Shown here piece by piece: positions 6,558 to 7,176 of a DNA stretch of 7,176 nucleotides. Source of the stretch: Oribacterium parvum (GTDB taxonomy: Bacteria; Bacillota; Clostridia; Lachnospirales; Lachnospiraceae). The position numbers and the translations under genes are program-made. Numbering within the stretch: position 1 is the stretch's first letter; every line of letters begins with the position of its first letter. Where the stretch lies: assembly GCA_938022235.1 (NCBI GenBank), contig CALIEL010000333.1, positions 1 to 7,176 of the forward strand. Reading direction: 5' to 3'. The notes below the pieces were generated by a model. That model saw only the letters and a program-made list of their open reading frames with translations, was not told where the DNA came from and did no database searches.

Positions 6558-6585
6558 AAATAAACCCTTCCTTTCTTTTTCTTTG

Positions 6586-6605
6586 AGAAGAAAAAACTTT
6601 CTTCT
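6586..6605. repeat. Perfect 8-bp inverted repeat at the predicted 5' end of hpf mRNA
   Basis: AGAAGAAA (6586-6593) and TTTCTTCT (6598-6605) form a perfect hairpin with a 4-nt loop. The predicted hpf start point is near 6605, so the transcript would begin with this stem. It could stabilise the mRNA or be a DNA operator. The symmetry is certain, the role unknown. Confidence 0.5.
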
Positions 6606-6611
6606 AAGTGA

Positions 6612-6640
6612 AGTATACCATTCTTTCAGCTAAATGAAAA
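6612..6640 (-). promoter_or_regulatory. hpf: Predicted hpf promoter
   Basis: Read on the minus strand: TTTTCA (-35, plus-strand 6635-6640), a 17-bp spacer, then TATACT (-10, 6612-6617) preceded by TGg, an extended -10. Transcription should begin near 6605, giving a leader of about 48 nt. It resembles a housekeeping sigma-A promoter; I do not see a clear alternative-sigma pattern. Confidence 0.7.
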
Positions 6641-6664
6641 CACAGCATTTTCACGCCTTCTTTA

Positions 6665-6693
6665 TTGCCAAAGAGGGGGACTAATGGTAGACT
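6665..6693 (+). promoter_or_regulatory. secA: Predicted secA promoter
   Basis: TTGCCA (-35, 6665-6670, 5 of 6), a 17-bp spacer, then TAGACT (-10, 6688-6693, 4 of 6) preceded by TGg as an extended -10. The start would be near 6700, giving a leader of about 55 nt. A second candidate uses TAGACT (6688-6693) as -35 with an 18-bp spacer and TACAAT (6712-6717) as -10, starting near 6724. The choice is not certain. Confidence 0.5.
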
Positions 6694-6718
6694 CTATGAG
6701 TTATAGATTTATACAATG

Positions 6719-6737
6719 CCATACGCTTGCTGTATGG
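6719..6737. repeat. Inverted repeat abutting the secA ribosome binding site
   Basis: CCATAC (6719-6724) and GTATGG (6732-6737) pair exactly around a 7-nt loop, and the next base of the transcript begins the Shine-Dalgarno site AGAAGGAG (6738-6745). In mRNA this would place a hairpin directly beside the ribosome binding site. It could modulate secA translation or be an operator. Confidence 0.5.
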
Positions 6738-6754
6738 AGAAGGAGTATAGAAGA

Positions 6755-7176
6755 ATGAATCTTTTTGAAAGAATATTTGGAACGCATTCCAGTAGGGAGT
6801 TGAAACTGATACAACCGAAAGTGGATAAAATCCTTTCTTTACAGGGAACAATGGCAGCGATGTCTGATGAGGAGTTGAAAGCACAGACGGGAAAGTTTAA
6901 GGAGCGGCTCAGTGCGGGGGAAATTCTGTATGATCTTCTTCCGGAAGCGTTCGCAACCGTACGGGAAGCTTCGAAGAGAGTGCTCGGCATGGAGCATTTC
7001 CCGGTGCAGTTAATCGGTGGCGTGGTACTCCATCAGGGACGTATCGCGGAGATGCGTACCGGTGAAGGAAAGACGCTTGTCTCCACTTGTCCTGCCTATC
7101 TGAATGCTTTGGCAGGGCAGGTTGTGCATATCGTGACGGTAAATGACTATCTGGCAAAGCGTGACTCGGATTGGAT
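6755..7176 (+). CDS. secA: Preprotein translocase ATPase SecA, N-terminal part (cut by window end)
   Basis: SecA is the ATP-driven motor that pushes unfolded preproteins through the SecYEG channel. Only the first 140 residues are present; the gene is open at the right edge, and full-length proteins have more than 800 residues. The start MNLFERIFGTHSSRELK is typical. Visible parts are the early NBD1 region with LPEAFATVREASKRVLGM (62-79), HFPVQLIGG with the conserved Gln85, the Walker A motif MRTGEGKT (100-107, Lys106) and VNDYLAKRD (129-137). ATG 6755 is chosen because AGAAGGAG (6738-6745) lies 9 nt upstream and it matches family N-termini. In-frame ATGs at 6716 and 6734 lack Shine-Dalgarno sites, and 6716 precedes the hairpin. 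It is divergent from hpf across 197 bp. Confidence 0.98.
   Translation, partial: MNLFERIFGTHSSRELKLIQPKVDKILSLQGTMAAMSDEELKAQTGKFKERLSAGEILYDLLPEAFATVREASKRVLGMEHFPVQLIGGVVLHQGRIAEMRTGEGKTLVSTCPAYLNALAGQVVHIVTVNDYLAKRDSDW

Noticed and set aside
6085..6633. 182-codon plus-strand open frame antisense to hpf
   Set aside because: It is a mirror of the conserved hpf coding strand, has Ser-rich composition without domain motifs, and lacks a ribosome binding site.
6734..6757. SecA start at ATG 6734
   Set aside because: In frame, but without a Shine-Dalgarno site and giving an N-terminal extension unlike the family; ATG 6755 fits both.
1..7176. A defence system, mobile element, CRISPR array or other undescribed module
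   Set aside because: All six genes fall into known families, the intergenic gaps are short, and there are no transposase, repeat-spacer or attachment-site signals.

Overview
The window looks like a chromosomal piece of a low-to-moderate GC Gram-positive anaerobe, most likely class Clostridia and probably Lachnospiraceae. This rests on protein style (long-form HPF, a SecA with the VSTCPAYLNAL stretch, a sugar transferase starting MVKDMQ, an LCP protein with long charged tails) and on strong purine-rich Shine-Dalgarno sites. The genus cannot be fixed from sequence alone. No mobile element, CRISPR array, tRNA or rRNA gene is visible.

Layout: four plus-strand genes fill 1-6003. They encode an exported alpha/beta hydrolase (left end possibly cut by the window edge), a polyprenyl-phosphate sugar-1-phosphate transferase, an LCP (LytR-CpsA-Psr) protein and a polytopic O-antigen ligase/polymerase-like protein. 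A hairpin terminator overlapping the end of the last gene can serve both strands. Next comes hpf on the minus strand (6030-6557), then a 197-bp divergent promoter region, then the first 140 codons of secA on the plus strand, cut by the right edge.

The three central genes form a coherent envelope-glycan set. The transferase loads the first sugar phosphate onto undecaprenyl phosphate, the Wzy-like protein polymerises or ligates lipid-linked oligosaccharide outside the membrane, and the LCP protein moves the polymer onto peptidoglycan. The hydrolase could trim or de-esterify an extracellular glycan, but that is inference. Glycosyltransferases and a flippase are absent from the window, so the repeat unit must be built by genes elsewhere. 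hpf (ribosome hibernation) and secA (preprotein export motor) are housekeeping genes.

I see no clearly new biological system. The points most worth a second look are a probable leaderless mRNA for the sugar transferase, two competing ribosome-binding sites on the Wzy-like gene, a terminator built into its last codons and stop, the long charged tails at both ends of the LCP protein, and hairpins next to the predicted hpf mRNA 5' end and the secA Shine-Dalgarno site.
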